Origin: Candidatus Bathyarchaeia archaeon
Lineage (GTDB): Archaea > Thermoproteota > Bathyarchaeia > Bathyarchaeales > Bathyarchaeaceae
Assembly: GCA_035283685.1 (NCBI GenBank)
Contig: DATETJ010000010.1
Location: 1-64,000 of the forward strand
Direction: 5' to 3'
DNA length: 64,000 nucleotides
Positions 8,748 to 17,963 of this stretch are shown here, in pieces; positions within the stretch are counted from its first letter, which is position 1; each line of letters opens with the position of its first letter. The translations under genes and the position numbers were made by a program. The notes under the pieces are model-generated. The model searched no databases. It saw nothing but the letters and a program-made list of their open reading frames with translations, and was not told where the DNA came from.

Positions 8748-10142
8748 GTGGCTGCGTCCGCACCTGACTCAAGGGCTATGAAACTCGACGCCAGAGACTT
8801 GGACACACCGGGGAAACGTGCAAAATACACTGTTTCAATTGTCGGATGCGGACGAATAGGACTGCCTACGGCATGTGCTTTTGCAGAGGCTGGGTTTCAA
8901 GTTATCGGCGTGGACGCAGATCCCAACGTCATCAGCCTTCTGAAGAAGGGTAAAACTCCATTTGTCGAGACGGATCTTAGCGCGATTGTGAAAAAATATG
9001 TGAAAATCAACCGCTTAACGGTGACAGCCGATGCGCAACTAGCTGCGTCGCAAAGTGACGTAATCGTCATTGTTGTCGCCACGACTGTTGATGAAAAAAA
9101 GAAACCTAACTATACCCATGTTGAGAAAGCCTGTAAAGACGTTGGCATGGGACTTCGTCGTGGCTCGCTGGTAATTCTTGCTAGCACTGTAGGCCCTGGA
9201 ATCACTGAGACTCTGGTTAAAGAGGCTTTGGAAAATGCTTCAGGTTTGAGGGCTGGAAGAGACTTTGGACTTGTAAACAGCCCAACCCGTGCAGCTCCAG
9301 GGCGAATACTGCAAGACTTGACGAACTATGCACGTGTGGTAGGCGCCATAAACGAGCAGAGTTACATTGCTGCTAGCCTTTTCCTGAGAACCATAGCAAA
9401 AGGCAGTATAGTCAAAGTTCGGGACTTGAAAACTGCGGAAACGGTTAAACTTTTCGAAAACGTGTATCGTGATGTTTGTTTAGCCTTATCCAACGACTTC
9501 AGTGTGCTGTGCGAGAAGATCAAAGTGGACTATTTGGAAGCTCAAGTCGCTGCCAACTCACAACCGTATTGCCATTTGCTTCGTCCGGGAATCGTCGGCG
9601 GGCATATCCCCAAAGACCCGTACCTTCTTTTGGAAGAGGCTGAAGCCGCTGGCGTCAAACTGAGTTTGGTGGTCTTGGCTAGAAAGGTTAACGATGAAAT
9701 GCCTGCGCGCGCTGTTCAGTTGACGCGTGACGCGTTGAGTAAGTATCAGAAGCCGTTCAGAAGGTCAAAGATTGCTTTGTTGGGTGTTTCGTACTCTTCG
9801 AATACTAAGGAACATAGGGGAAGCGCAGTTGGCAAACTGGTTAAGATGCTTACCGATAAGGGCGCGGTTGTGCGCGTCTTTGATCCGCTTTACACGTATA
9901 AGGAGTTGAAGGATCTGGGCTATTCTGCTGAAAGAACCATAGCGAAGACCATTGAAGGAACGGATTGCATAATCATCGTCGTGGGACACAATCGTTTCAA
10001 GCAGTTGAACCTGAAAAGGCTGAAGTTGCTTATGACTAGAAGTGCGGCTATAGTTGACATGGGGCATGTCATTGAACCTGAAAGGGCTGAAAAAGCAGGT
10101 TTCGTTTATCGTGGAGTGGGTAGAGGAGTGTGGACTAAATGA
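8748..10142 (+). CDS. UDP-glucose/GDP-mannose dehydrogenase family protein lacking the catalytic cysteine
   Basis: The family oxidises NDP-sugars to uronic acids in two NAD-dependent steps. The 464-residue protein has the Rossmann loop VGCGRIGLP at 32-40, the conserved Lys234 in AETVKLFENVYRDV, and the C-terminal UDP-binding domain with SSNTKEHRGS. Where the family has GGHCIPxDP, with the catalytic Cys of the second oxidation, this protein reads GGHIPKDP (284-291): the cysteine is absent and the loop is one residue shorter. The codons GGG CAT ATC CCC are unambiguous. It may stop at the aldehyde or carry out a different dehydrogenation. GTG is the start. It overlaps the next gene by ATGA, indicating translational coupling. 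Confidence 0.88.
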   Translation: MAASAPDSRAMKLDARDLDTPGKRAKYTVSIVGCGRIGLPTACAFAEAGFQVIGVDADPNVISLLKKGKTPFVETDLSAIVKKYVKINRLTVTADAQLAASQSDVIVIVVATTVDEKKKPNYTHVEKACKDVGMGLRRGSLVILASTVGPGITETLVKEALENASGLRAGRDFGLVNSPTRAAPGRILQDLTNYARVVGAINEQSYIAASLFLRTIAKGSIVKVRDLKTAETVKLFENVYRDVCLALSNDFSVLCEKIKVDYLEAQVAANSQPYCHLLRPGIVGGHIPKDPYLLLEEAEAAGVKLSLVVLARKVNDEMPARAVQLTRDALSKYQKPFRRSKIALLGVSYSSNTKEHRGSAVGKLVKMLTDKGAVVRVFDPLYTYKELKDLGYSAERTIAKTIEGTDCIIIVVGHNRFKQLNLKRLKLLMTRSAAIVDMGHVIEPERAEKAGFVYRGVGRGVWTK

Positions 10143-11092
10143 GAAAATTGGGTATTGCTGTTATCGGTGCTGGATTCTGGGGACGAAATCACGCTCGAAA
10201 CTTGAAAGAATTGAGCGAGACACGTTTGGTTGCTATCTGTGACAAAGACGAAGCCAAAGCCAAAGCAGTTGCTGAACTCTTCGGAGTCGACGCTTACAGT
10301 GACAGTCGCAAGATGCTGAAAAGAAAAGATGTGGAAGCAGTCACTGTTTGCACGTGGTCTACTAACTTGGCAGTAGAGGCTATGACGGCACTGAAAGCTG
10401 GAAAACACGTGCTAGTCGAAAAACCGATGGCAAACAATTTGCAGGAAGCTAGGAAGATCGTTGCTTTGGCGGAGAGGAAGCAGCAGCATCTAATGGTGGG
10501 CTTCTTGATGAGGTTTATTCCAGGCTTGCAGCGTATCAAGCAGGCTGTGGAAAAGGGCGAGATCGGCACTGTTGTTTATGCCACGGCTCGAAGGGTTTCG
10601 CAGTGGCCTGAGCGGATCGGCGATGTTGGTGTGGTCAAAGACTTGGCAATACATGACATAGATATTACGCGATACATTTTCAATGATGAGCCAGTAGAGG
10701 TCTACGCTAGAGCCGGCAGTTTTCGCCATAAGAAATTTGAAGACCACGCTCAGATACTGATAACATTCAAGGGGAAGAAAACTGCTTTCATCGAGGCCAA
10801 TTGGTTGACGCCGTACAAGATTAGAAAGTTGACCGTGACTGGAAGCGAAGCCATAATGACGCTGGACTACATTACTCAGGAGATAATAATAGAAACGTCA
10901 GGGCAAACTATGGCGCCTCGATACGATGTGAAAGAACCATTGAAGCTTGAACTGCAACACTTCGCAACTAGCGTTTTAGACGACAAGAGACCCATCATCA
11001 CAGGACTGGACGGCTTGAAAGCCCTGCAGATAGCTGAAGCAGCGCTGAAATCAGCAAGGAAAGGCTCAGCTGTCAAACTCAAACCATTGTAA
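10139..11092 (+). CDS. Gfo/Idh/MocA family NAD(P)-dependent oxidoreductase
   Basis: A 317-residue sugar oxidoreductase. The Rossmann motif GAGFWG is at 10-15, the family EKP signature is at 94-96 (Lys95 catalytic), and the substrate-site DLAIHDIDI pattern is at 168-176 with His172 and Asp173. The C-terminal alpha/beta domain shows EANWLTPYKIR and SEAIMTLDY, seen in UDP-GlcNAc(A) 3-dehydrogenases of the WbpB/WlbA type. Its start overlaps the stop of the nucleotide-sugar dehydrogenase, so the two enzymes probably act in one pathway that makes a 3-keto sugar for amination. That substrate is inferred. Confidence 0.9.
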   Translation: MRKLGIAVIGAGFWGRNHARNLKELSETRLVAICDKDEAKAKAVAELFGVDAYSDSRKMLKRKDVEAVTVCTWSTNLAVEAMTALKAGKHVLVEKPMANNLQEARKIVALAERKQQHLMVGFLMRFIPGLQRIKQAVEKGEIGTVVYATARRVSQWPERIGDVGVVKDLAIHDIDITRYIFNDEPVEVYARAGSFRHKKFEDHAQILITFKGKKTAFIEANWLTPYKIRKLTVTGSEAIMTLDYITQEIIIETSGQTMAPRYDVKEPLKLELQHFATSVLDDKRPIITGLDGLKALQIAEAALKSARKGSAVKLKPL

Positions 11093-11177
11093 GTGCACAT
11101 GCGACTCGATTGTAGAGGTTCGAGTCATTTGGTGTTCTTCAAGTAGAGACGGGGTTTTCTGTTTTGCAGCTTTTGTG

Positions 11178-11438
11178 CTATTTCTTTAGATTGAACGGTT
11201 TGCCTTCGCTGACGATTTTTGGTGGAAACTTGTCTTTCCATTTCTTCATGAAAGGAATTTCATCTTTTTCTTCTCTAAGTTCATCTGGTAACATTTCGGG
11301 GATTTCATCTCTGATTGGATACCACCGCGTGCACTTTGGGCAGATTATGACTCCATCAACGATCTCGTCTTTTTCCTCAAAAACATGAAGTTCGAGTGGG
11401 TAGTATTTGTCGATCGGGCAAGCAAGAATGTCCATCAA
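11178..11438 (-). CDS. trm112: Trm112-like zinc protein
   Basis: Trm112 is a small adaptor that activates several methyltransferases acting on tRNA, rRNA and release factor. The 86-residue protein has LACPIDKYYPLEL (Cys7), then a GVIICPKCTRWYPIRDEIPEMLPD segment with Cys33 and Cys36, the typical ending of the zinc-binding core. The second Cys of the first knuckle is replaced by Asp10, a pattern I recall from archaeal members. A short basic tail follows. It is transcribed convergently with the oxidoreductase gene and lies just downstream of rpoP and aglB on the minus strand. Confidence 0.9.
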   Translation of the reverse strand: MMDILACPIDKYYPLELHVFEEKDEIVDGVIICPKCTRWYPIRDEIPEMLPDELREEKDEIPFMKKWKDKFPPKIVSEGKPFNLKK

Positions 11439-11509
11439 CTTGCGCTTGATACTATTGTCCCTCCAAATGAATCTGATTTAGAGAAGGAGTCATAAAAGAC
11501 TTGCTAGGA

Positions 11510-11692
11510 CTACTGCGTCTTTATGCGTTTCACAATGGGTGGTCTGATCTTCTTCAACACGCGGTAACCGCAGTATGTGCATTTGACTCCGCCGCCGCGA
11601 AGCTCAAGTTCATCGTTTGAAACCACAGCGCCGCACTTGACGCATTCGTAAGCAATACCCTGTTCGTCTTGTCCCTTTTGTGGATCAGCCAT
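11510..11692 (-). CDS. rpoP: DNA-directed RNA polymerase subunit P (Rpb12 homologue)
   Basis: Small zinc-ribbon subunit of archaeal RNA polymerase that helps hold Rpo3 and Rpo10. The core YECVKCGAVVSNDEL then GGGVKCTYCGYRVLKK gives four zinc ligands at Cys17, Cys20, Cys38 and Cys41. I start at the ATG at 11692 (60 residues), which agrees with the usual length; the open frame continues upstream into the aglB 3' end but that extension is not family-like. The gap to aglB is only 14 bases, so it is probably co-transcribed with it. Confidence 0.93.
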   Translation of the reverse strand: MADPQKGQDEQGIAYECVKCGAVVSNDELELRGGGVKCTYCGYRVLKKIRPPIVKRIKTQ

Positions 11693-11706
11693 AGGCTCAC
11701 TTTCTG

Positions 11707-13956
11707 CTAGCGCTTTACTCTCCATACAGTCACGAGTGCGTGTACGCCTCCAGCGGTGACCACTGGAGACCTGTCTTTTTGAGACCAAAAGATGAGTTCA
11801 AAGTGCTCGGGTTCGGTCGCAGTGATTGATTCAACTCTCTGTTTCTTTCCCCATTGCATCATCTTGTACATGGTGGTGTTCTCGCCGAGTGGATTACTGA
11901 TTAGCTCATCTTGTTCAGGTTGTCCGTTTTGGTTCTTGTCAGTCCAGTTTCTTCCTAGGGAGAAGTTGCCGTAGCGTTCGTGAGCTGTCAAATTCTTGAA
12001 AGCAATGTTTGCCATCCATCGCCACTTGCTTTCTTCGCCATATCCCACGTCGTTGCCTTGATTGTCAAAAGTGAAGAATGCTACGACATAATCAACCTTG
12101 GATGAGGATCCGCGATTCTGACCCAATTCGTTGAACCTGTCAAGCACTTCTATTGAGCCAGTTTCGTTTGACATGAACATCAAGCCGACCTGTTCTATTT
12201 GGGTTGTGTTGAAGGTTGCGTTGTCCACAAGCGATCGTTTGTCTGCAATGGTTGTGATCCAGTAGCCATAGTCCCACCAGCTTGCAATAACAGCGTCTGA
12301 CGGCAGGTTATAATACATCCAATTCAATGCGTCAAACCAGTCGGGCACTGTTTGATCGGGCTTAATCGGCAAGCTTGCTGCTGCTATCGTAACTGGCACG
12401 TAGGCCTGTTCCATGACTCTTGGGAAGGGGTCTCCTCTTATTCTGGATTCAGTGCTTGGGAAGACGAAGGTCACTGTGAGCAGAAGGAATATGAGTATTA
12501 GGAGTGCAGCGCTGAATTCTCTTCCTACATGTCCCTCCAGCCGCATCTTAGCCTTAAACGTTAGTGGTTTCTCTCTCAGAAGTGTGATGAACGGTTTTAA
12601 GACCCTTGTGAGTGCCAGCGCCCAGAGGATGCACAGGGCTGGAGCCAGAATTAGTGTTAAGCGGACAAAGGTGCTGGCGAAGTATATTGAAGTCAAGCCG
12701 AATAGAATCAGGTATATGTTGCGGTTTGTTGGGTTCTGGGCAGCGAAGTAGAAACCTACGGGAATGAAGAGTATGCCAACTCCAAGGTCGTAATAGAGTG
12801 TTCCCCACGCAGCGGGTCTGTGCTCTTGCACTGAAACAATAATTGGGTTTGCCTCGCGCGCGCCTACATCAAAGGGGTTGATAACTGACAGGTACCTGCC
12901 AGCTATTGGCTGTATGTATCCAAACGCGTAGAGTGTCGCAAATGCTGCTACGCCCACAGCAATCGTGCCTAGCACAAAGATGCTCTTCATTCTGGGCGTC
13001 TTTATTCGATGGCCCATCTCAAATGCGCAGAGTAATGCGAATACTCCAAACACTGCAATGTTAGTTATCTCCAGCAGAAATCTGATACCCTGCAGGTGTG
13101 GCACGTTTATGGCGATTGCCAATGCGACAGCGTAGGTTATGCCATAAGATACAAGCAGGTTAGTTGAATATCTTCGCAAGAAAAGCAAAACCATAACGAA
13201 CAACAAAGTCACTCCAACCGGGTACCTTGAGGCGCCCCACGCAGTGAACAGGAGACCAAGTGAAAGGCCTCCTGCTATTGAGTAGAGTATGCTGCTTTTG
13301 ATCGGTCTTTCTTTCTCTACTGCTCTCAGGAAGAATAGAGAATACATGATGATGCTGAAGACGCCTATGGTTTCGTCGTCGAAAAATCCTAGGGCTGTTC
13401 TGCCTATGTAAGATCCATTTAACGCCAGGAAAAAGGCCGTGAATAACCCAACTTCCTTTCCGCCGATGTCTTTGCCCCAGAAGTATATGGCTAAGCAAGT
13501 TAGAGTTGCCATCACCACCGGGAACATAATTACGAAGTTATAGACAGGGTCAGAGGCAAGCGGGCCCGCTGCATAAGATGGGACCATGGGCACGCCTAAC
13601 GCGTTGAATATATTGTAGAGTGTGGCTGCAACAATCGCTAGTCCAGGAAAAGCTGTATAGCCTACGTCTCGTCCCCAAGGCCACCAACTCATTGTGTCTT
13701 GCCAAGTCAACCAATGACCGTAGCCATTCTGTACAATGTCTTTAGTCAAACGATACTGAAAGTACGGGTCGAATTCTGATAGGTAGTAGCCCCATCGCAT
13801 GGGGAGAAGTCTAACTGTGAAGGCGAGCATGAGAATTAGGGTTAGAAGGGAGAGCTCCAATAAGGCAGCGTGCGTCAGTCTGACGCGGATAAAGCCTAAA
13901 CGTCCAAATGCATCCGTGATATTTTCGCGGCTGAAGACCTTCCGAATTCTGCTCAT
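11707..13956 (-). CDS. aglB: AglB-type oligosaccharyltransferase (STT3 family)
   Basis: Transfers lipid-linked glycan to Asn in N-X-S/T sequons on the outer face of the membrane. From the ATG at 13956 the protein has 749 residues: about a dozen membrane segments in the first 500 and a soluble C-terminal domain. Seen motifs are the metal-binding SEFDPYF in the first external loop (Asp63), SVQEHRP at about 375-381 with its catalytic-loop glutamate, and WWDYG at about 560-564, the sequon-binding signature. The start is chosen because a GAGGGAGC ribosome site precedes it; the longer start at 13986 has none. It is flanked by two glycan gene runs that can supply its substrate. Confidence 0.96.
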   Translation of the reverse strand: MSRIRKVFSRENITDAFGRLGFIRVRLTHAALLELSLLTLILMLAFTVRLLPMRWGYYLSEFDPYFQYRLTKDIVQNGYGHWLTWQDTMSWWPWGRDVGYTAFPGLAIVAATLYNIFNALGVPMVPSYAAGPLASDPVYNFVIMFPVVMATLTCLAIYFWGKDIGGKEVGLFTAFFLALNGSYIGRTALGFFDDETIGVFSIIMYSLFFLRAVEKERPIKSSILYSIAGGLSLGLLFTAWGASRYPVGVTLLFVMVLLFLRRYSTNLLVSYGITYAVALAIAINVPHLQGIRFLLEITNIAVFGVFALLCAFEMGHRIKTPRMKSIFVLGTIAVGVAAFATLYAFGYIQPIAGRYLSVINPFDVGAREANPIIVSVQEHRPAAWGTLYYDLGVGILFIPVGFYFAAQNPTNRNIYLILFGLTSIYFASTFVRLTLILAPALCILWALALTRVLKPFITLLREKPLTFKAKMRLEGHVGREFSAALLILIFLLLTVTFVFPSTESRIRGDPFPRVMEQAYVPVTIAAASLPIKPDQTVPDWFDALNWMYYNLPSDAVIASWWDYGYWITTIADKRSLVDNATFNTTQIEQVGLMFMSNETGSIEVLDRFNELGQNRGSSSKVDYVVAFFTFDNQGNDVGYGEESKWRWMANIAFKNLTAHERYGNFSLGRNWTDKNQNGQPEQDELISNPLGENTTMYKMMQWGKKQRVESITATEPEHFELIFWSQKDRSPVVTAGGVHALVTVWRVKR

Positions 13957-14033
13957 GATTTTTTGCTCCCTCTGGCATGAAGACAATGATTCGGTTTTAT
14001 TTAGTTTGTGGTTAGAGGCTAGTACGTTGAGTG

Positions 14034-14474
14034 CTGAAAAATTTTTTTGTGGTGAAAGTGGGGCTTTTCTGGGTGCGTTCTGGGTTCTGTTTTTGGTTCT
14101 GATTTGTGGTTTGGTCGCTGTTTGCTGGTGTTTTAGTGTGACGTTCTATGTTGTTATGCGTGACGTTTAATGTTGTCAAGCGTGACGTTTGCGTATGTTG
14201 CCTGCTCTGCGGGAAAGAGATTTCAAAAGAAGAAGGCGGCTTTTACCTTTAGCCTTCTTCTACCATGTTTCGGCTGTGTTTAGCAGGGTGAAGGCTGTGT
14301 GGATGTCGTCGTCAGAATGTTCCGAGTGACATCATCATCCAGCATGCTAGGCTGGGATCGCTTGGACAGTTGTAATTGAACACGCAGCGTAGACTGTTTG
14401 TGGGTTGAGGGGTTTTTCAGTTGTTATTAACTTCGGCTTGGAATCAGTAATAATACGGAGCTGGTTTCTGTTCA
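14034..14474 (-). repeat. dispersed hairpin repeat, copy B
   Basis: Read on the minus strand this copy has, in order: a GTATTATTACTG block, a GTTCAATTACAACTGTCCAAGC block, the GATGTCAC...GGAACA...TCTGACGACGACATC block, the hairpin (arms at 14228-14237 and 14252-14261), GAAATCTCTTTCCCGCAG, three roughly 22-bp tandem units each starting with a form of AACGTCAC (about 14133-14196), and a tail CACAAAAAAATTTTTCAGCAC. It lies between the divergent aglB and amidotransferase genes. The tandem units and the tail are also in copy C; the first two blocks are also in copy A. No protein-coding frame is convincing here. Confidence 0.8.
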
Positions 14475-14659
14475 GACGAAATCGCTTTAGGCGGCTTCAG
14501 ACTGTTTTTGCCAAATTTTTGAATCGTGTGGGGATCAGTTTTTGTCTGCAACCTGTGGGCGCAGAGGTTACAGGCAGAGCCTAAGAGCAAACGTTATTTT
14601 AATGAGGCGAAGAATCTCTACTCTAGTTTGTTTGAAATTCTCGAAAGGAGTCTAATCGT

Positions 14660-15904
14660 TTGGGTGAACAAGAACTGATGAAGTCTAAGAGAGTTGAGGA
14701 TTCCAGTTTGATCAACTTGGATGAACTGCGTTACATTCTGACATTGCGCTATTATCCGAAAGGCTCAACATTCTTGCCAAAGCTGACTTGGAAAGACTTT
14801 GTGCCTTACACAGGCATCGAAGCCGGCTTGCAGCCTATGATAGAAGGCGCAATCAAGTCAGCCATCGATTATGGAAACCCTAAGAAAGTCGGCATAGCTA
14901 TTAGCGGGGGCGTTGACAGCACTTCAGTTCTGGCGTTGGCTAGAAAGCTTTACCCGCGACTTAACATCAAGACTTTGTGCATTACGTTTGGCGAGGATGA
15001 GCGGGAATCTCAAGATGCAGAGCAGGTGTCCGACGTGTTTGGAACACATCACTTTCACTTCCATATAGAGAACCCGCTTAGAGAACTCCCTCAACAAATC
15101 GCAGTGCTCGGTGTGCCACGCTGGAATGCGTACACCTACTATATTTTCGAGTATTTTGACCGTTACAAGGTGGACATGCTTCTAACTGGAGATGGTGGCG
15201 ACGAAATGTTTGGAGGCTACGCGTTTCGTTACAAGGAAATCCTCGATTCAAACGCAAGAACACTTGATTCAAAAGCCTACGTGAATACTCACAAAATGGA
15301 TTGGGTACCCGATCAAGAGAGAATGTTTGGTTCAAAAATCAAGTTTCGGTGGGAAGACATCTATGCTACTCTCTCGGAGCATTTCAAAAACCCGCTCAGC
15401 AAACTAGGACAGACTTTCTTGGCTGACTACAATGGCAAACTCCTTTACGATTTTGCCCCAACTAACATCGCGTTCGCAAAGCATTTCAAACAGAATATGT
15501 TCGCCCCACTGCTCAACAACGAGGTCATTTACACAGCTGCTCACTTGCCCTATCACCTGAAATACGACCACAAGAACAACGTTGGAAAGATATTTCTTAG
15601 GCAAATCCTCATGGAGAATTTTGCATACAAGTCGGCGACAAAACCAAAAATAGGCTTTGGCATGAACAGAATCGAGATGTGGCAAAAAACTAGGGACAGC
15701 GCAATCGGGCTTTTCGACGATGCCCGATGCTGTGAAATGGAGCTAATAAACAAAGCATGGCTGGTCAAAGCCCAGAAGCAGGCTGATTCAGGAAGAGACG
15801 GGACTAGGCTGCGTTATGTTACTAGGCTTTTCATGATTCTAGCGCTTGAAGTTTGGCTGAGGCTTTTCGTCACCAAGGAACTGAAGGCAAGCGATAAACT
15901 GTGA
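14660..15904 (+). CDS. asparagine-synthase-like amidotransferase without glutaminase domain
   Basis: The 414-residue protein matches the C-terminal synthetase domain of AsnB: PP-loop ISGGVDSTSV with SGGVDS at 82-87, and LLTGDGGDEMFGGY at about 175-187. The usual N-terminal Ntn glutaminase with Cys2 is absent, so it would need ammonia from another source or use free ammonia. In this place, at the head of a run of glycosyltransferases, it may amidate a sugar carboxylate rather than aspartate; that is inference. The TTG start is supported by a GAAAGGAGTC ribosome site. The stop overlaps the next GTG start. First gene after repeat copy B. Confidence 0.88.
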   Translation: MGEQELMKSKRVEDSSLINLDELRYILTLRYYPKGSTFLPKLTWKDFVPYTGIEAGLQPMIEGAIKSAIDYGNPKKVGIAISGGVDSTSVLALARKLYPRLNIKTLCITFGEDERESQDAEQVSDVFGTHHFHFHIENPLRELPQQIAVLGVPRWNAYTYYIFEYFDRYKVDMLLTGDGGDEMFGGYAFRYKEILDSNARTLDSKAYVNTHKMDWVPDQERMFGSKIKFRWEDIYATLSEHFKNPLSKLGQTFLADYNGKLLYDFAPTNIAFAKHFKQNMFAPLLNNEVIYTAAHLPYHLKYDHKNNVGKIFLRQILMENFAYKSATKPKIGFGMNRIEMWQKTRDSAIGLFDDARCCEMELINKAWLVKAQKQADSGRDGTRLRYVTRLFMILALEVWLRLFVTKELKASDKL

Positions 15905-16740
15905 GGGAAAGGTCAAGGTCGTCAGGGCGGCAAGGACCCAGGGTTGAAGCTTCTTATGCGGTTTTAATCCCCTCTAAGAATGGGGAAGCAACCATTGAAC
16001 AGACTCTGCGGTCTGTTTTTTCTCAGACTGTTTCAGCTCGGGAAATAGTTGTCATCGATGACGCTTCAACCGACGCGACGCCGCGGATTCTTGAGAGGTT
16101 TCCTCAAGTAACCAAGATTCGATTAGAGCACAAGCTGCCCAGAGATTTTGCCCGGGTCCCCAAACTGATTAATCTGGGGTTAAGCCGCGTATCAGAACCA
16201 TGCAGTTACGTGATGATTTCTGGAGACGACAGCTTATATCCAAACAACTATGTTCAACTTGTACTGGAAGAGTTCAAGAAAGATTCTCAACTCTATGTGT
16301 GCTCTGGAAGCCACACTAAGCAAAAGGTATTCGATCAAGCTAGTCCTCACGGGTCTGGCAGAATAATTCGATACAGCTTCTTGAAGGAAGTTCTCCCCTT
16401 TCCTGAATCCATCGGTTGGGAAAGTTGGATTCTGTTCAAGGCCCAGCAGAAGGGTGGACGGATCAAGAGAATTGCAAGTGCGTCTTATCAACACCTGAGA
16501 CCTTATGGCAGCAGTTCTGTTTGGACATTTGGGCAAAGCATGTACGAGTTGGGTTACCCTTTCTGGTTTATTCTCGTAAGGCTCGCAAAGAACATCATGA
16601 CTGAGCCTAACAAACTCCAGCAGCTGACAATGCTCGGCGGCTTCTTGGAGTTTAAGTTGAAAAGAAAACCTAAATTGGACATCTCTGATTTCGTGGGTAG
16701 AAGTCAGGTCCAAAGAATCAGAAAAATACTTAGAAGATGA
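15901..16740 (+). CDS. family 2 glycosyltransferase
   Basis: A 279-residue GT-A enzyme. After a short basic N-terminus the core begins YAVLIPSKNGEATIEQTLRSV, followed by EIVVIDDASTDATP, the nucleotide-sugar-binding strand, and MISGDDS, which supplies the acidic metal site. The C-terminal third is basic and may contact the membrane, but there is no clear membrane span. The GTG start overlaps the amidotransferase stop and its own stop overlaps the next ATG, so the three genes are translationally coupled. It probably adds one sugar of the surface glycan; donor and acceptor cannot be predicted. Confidence 0.9.
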   Translation: MRERSRSSGRQGPRVEASYAVLIPSKNGEATIEQTLRSVFSQTVSAREIVVIDDASTDATPRILERFPQVTKIRLEHKLPRDFARVPKLINLGLSRVSEPCSYVMISGDDSLYPNNYVQLVLEEFKKDSQLYVCSGSHTKQKVFDQASPHGSGRIIRYSFLKEVLPFPESIGWESWILFKAQQKGGRIKRIASASYQHLRPYGSSSVWTFGQSMYELGYPFWFILVRLAKNIMTEPNKLQQLTMLGGFLEFKLKRKPKLDISDFVGRSQVQRIRKILRR

Positions 16741-17882
16741 CGGCGGGCGAAAAACTGGACAAAACCGTGGCTCACTTTGGCAACTTGGCTAACGACGCCT
16801 TTCCAGTCGTTGAAGAATTGCAGGCTTTGGGGGAAAATGTGCAACTTTACATCCCAACCCAAAGCCACGTCACGGCGCTACCACAGTGGGAACTGCTGAA
16901 ATTCCAAGTTGAAGATATTGGTGAACCTTACCGTCCGAACTGGGAAAGGTTAAACCAAGACTTTGTCAAGCCTGATTGGCTGCATTTTCTTGACCTGAGA
17001 AGCAACATAATGAGCAAACTGAACAGAATAAGAAAGGAGATGAAAAAATATGATCTGATTGTCGCTCACGTTCCGTTTTTCATATACTCCTATCTGCTGA
17101 GACGCGACTACATTCCATTTGAAGCTGGAGCGATAAGATACTTCGGGGAAGCTAGGATCTCGTACAAGGGAATTAGATATTGGCTGATGAAAAAAAGCTA
17201 CCAACACGCTAAGATGATCCTCATGACAAACCCCGACACGCTTGACCTATGCGATAAGTACCGGTTAAACTGGGTTTTTATGCCCTTCGCCATCAACATG
17301 CAAAGATATAGACCCATGAAAGTTGACCCATTGAACTATGAAAACGTGATATTCTGCTATTCGAGACAAGACTGGAAAGAAAAGGGCCAGGACAAAATGA
17401 TCAAGGCCTTCGCTGCCTTTCTGAAGGAACAAGCGGATTCTCTACTTGTCTTGGTTAATTGGGGGGTTGACCAGCAAAAATCGAAGAGCCTGATAGCAGA
17501 CTTTGGCATTGAAAAACATGTTCACTGGGTTCCTCTGATGAGCAAACCTTGCCTTGTGGAATGGATTAACAAGTCCACAGTGATTGCAGATCAGTTCAAC
17601 TTAGGAAGCAGCGGAACTGCTGGGTTTGAGGCCATGGCATGCGGAAAACCGTTAATCATTTTCCTTTCTAAATCGCATTTCTCTAGGGTCTATGATGAGT
17701 TTCCACCTGTCCTTAATGCAGGAACTGAAAAGGAGATCCTTTTTTCTCTCAGTCTCTGCAACGACAAAAAGAAAAGAGACGATGCAGGGCGCAGGTCGAG
17801 GCAATGGGTGGCAAAACATCATGATTCTGCTGTGGTTGCTAGGAAGCATATGGAAATTTATGTGAAAATGCTTGGAGGCTAA
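16737..17882 (+). CDS. GT-B glycosyltransferase (GT4-like)
   Basis: A 381-residue protein with the two-domain GT-B pattern. The second half has NVIFCYSRQDWKEKGQDKMIKAF, the usual first strand and helix of the donor-binding domain, and the GSSGTAGFEAMACGKPLIIF region that corresponds to the EX7E-type donor site, here with a single clear Glu. No membrane segments are seen. It starts in ATGA overlap with the preceding glycosyltransferase. It is followed by an 81-base gap before the next glycosyltransferase, which has its own strong ribosome site. Confidence 0.85.
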   Translation: MTAGEKLDKTVAHFGNLANDAFPVVEELQALGENVQLYIPTQSHVTALPQWELLKFQVEDIGEPYRPNWERLNQDFVKPDWLHFLDLRSNIMSKLNRIRKEMKKYDLIVAHVPFFIYSYLLRRDYIPFEAGAIRYFGEARISYKGIRYWLMKKSYQHAKMILMTNPDTLDLCDKYRLNWVFMPFAINMQRYRPMKVDPLNYENVIFCYSRQDWKEKGQDKMIKAFAAFLKEQADSLLVLVNWGVDQQKSKSLIADFGIEKHVHWVPLMSKPCLVEWINKSTVIADQFNLGSSGTAGFEAMACGKPLIIFLSKSHFSRVYDEFPPVLNAGTEKEILFSLSLCNDKKKRDDAGRRSRQWVAKHHDSAVVARKHMEIYVKMLGG

Positions 17883-17963
17883 GAAAATTGTGGACTCAAG
17901 GCGGCTTCACATCATTCCATTCAATAGAGTGCATGAAATGAGAGTAAACGGAGGTCATAGATC

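Noticed and set aside
11100-11160. tRNA-like GGTTCGAGTC next to ACTCGA
   Set aside because: No acceptor, D or anticodon arm can be formed around it.
14133-14196. CRISPR-like array
   Set aside because: The 22-bp units are directly joined, imperfect and only three in number, with no spacers or cas genes.
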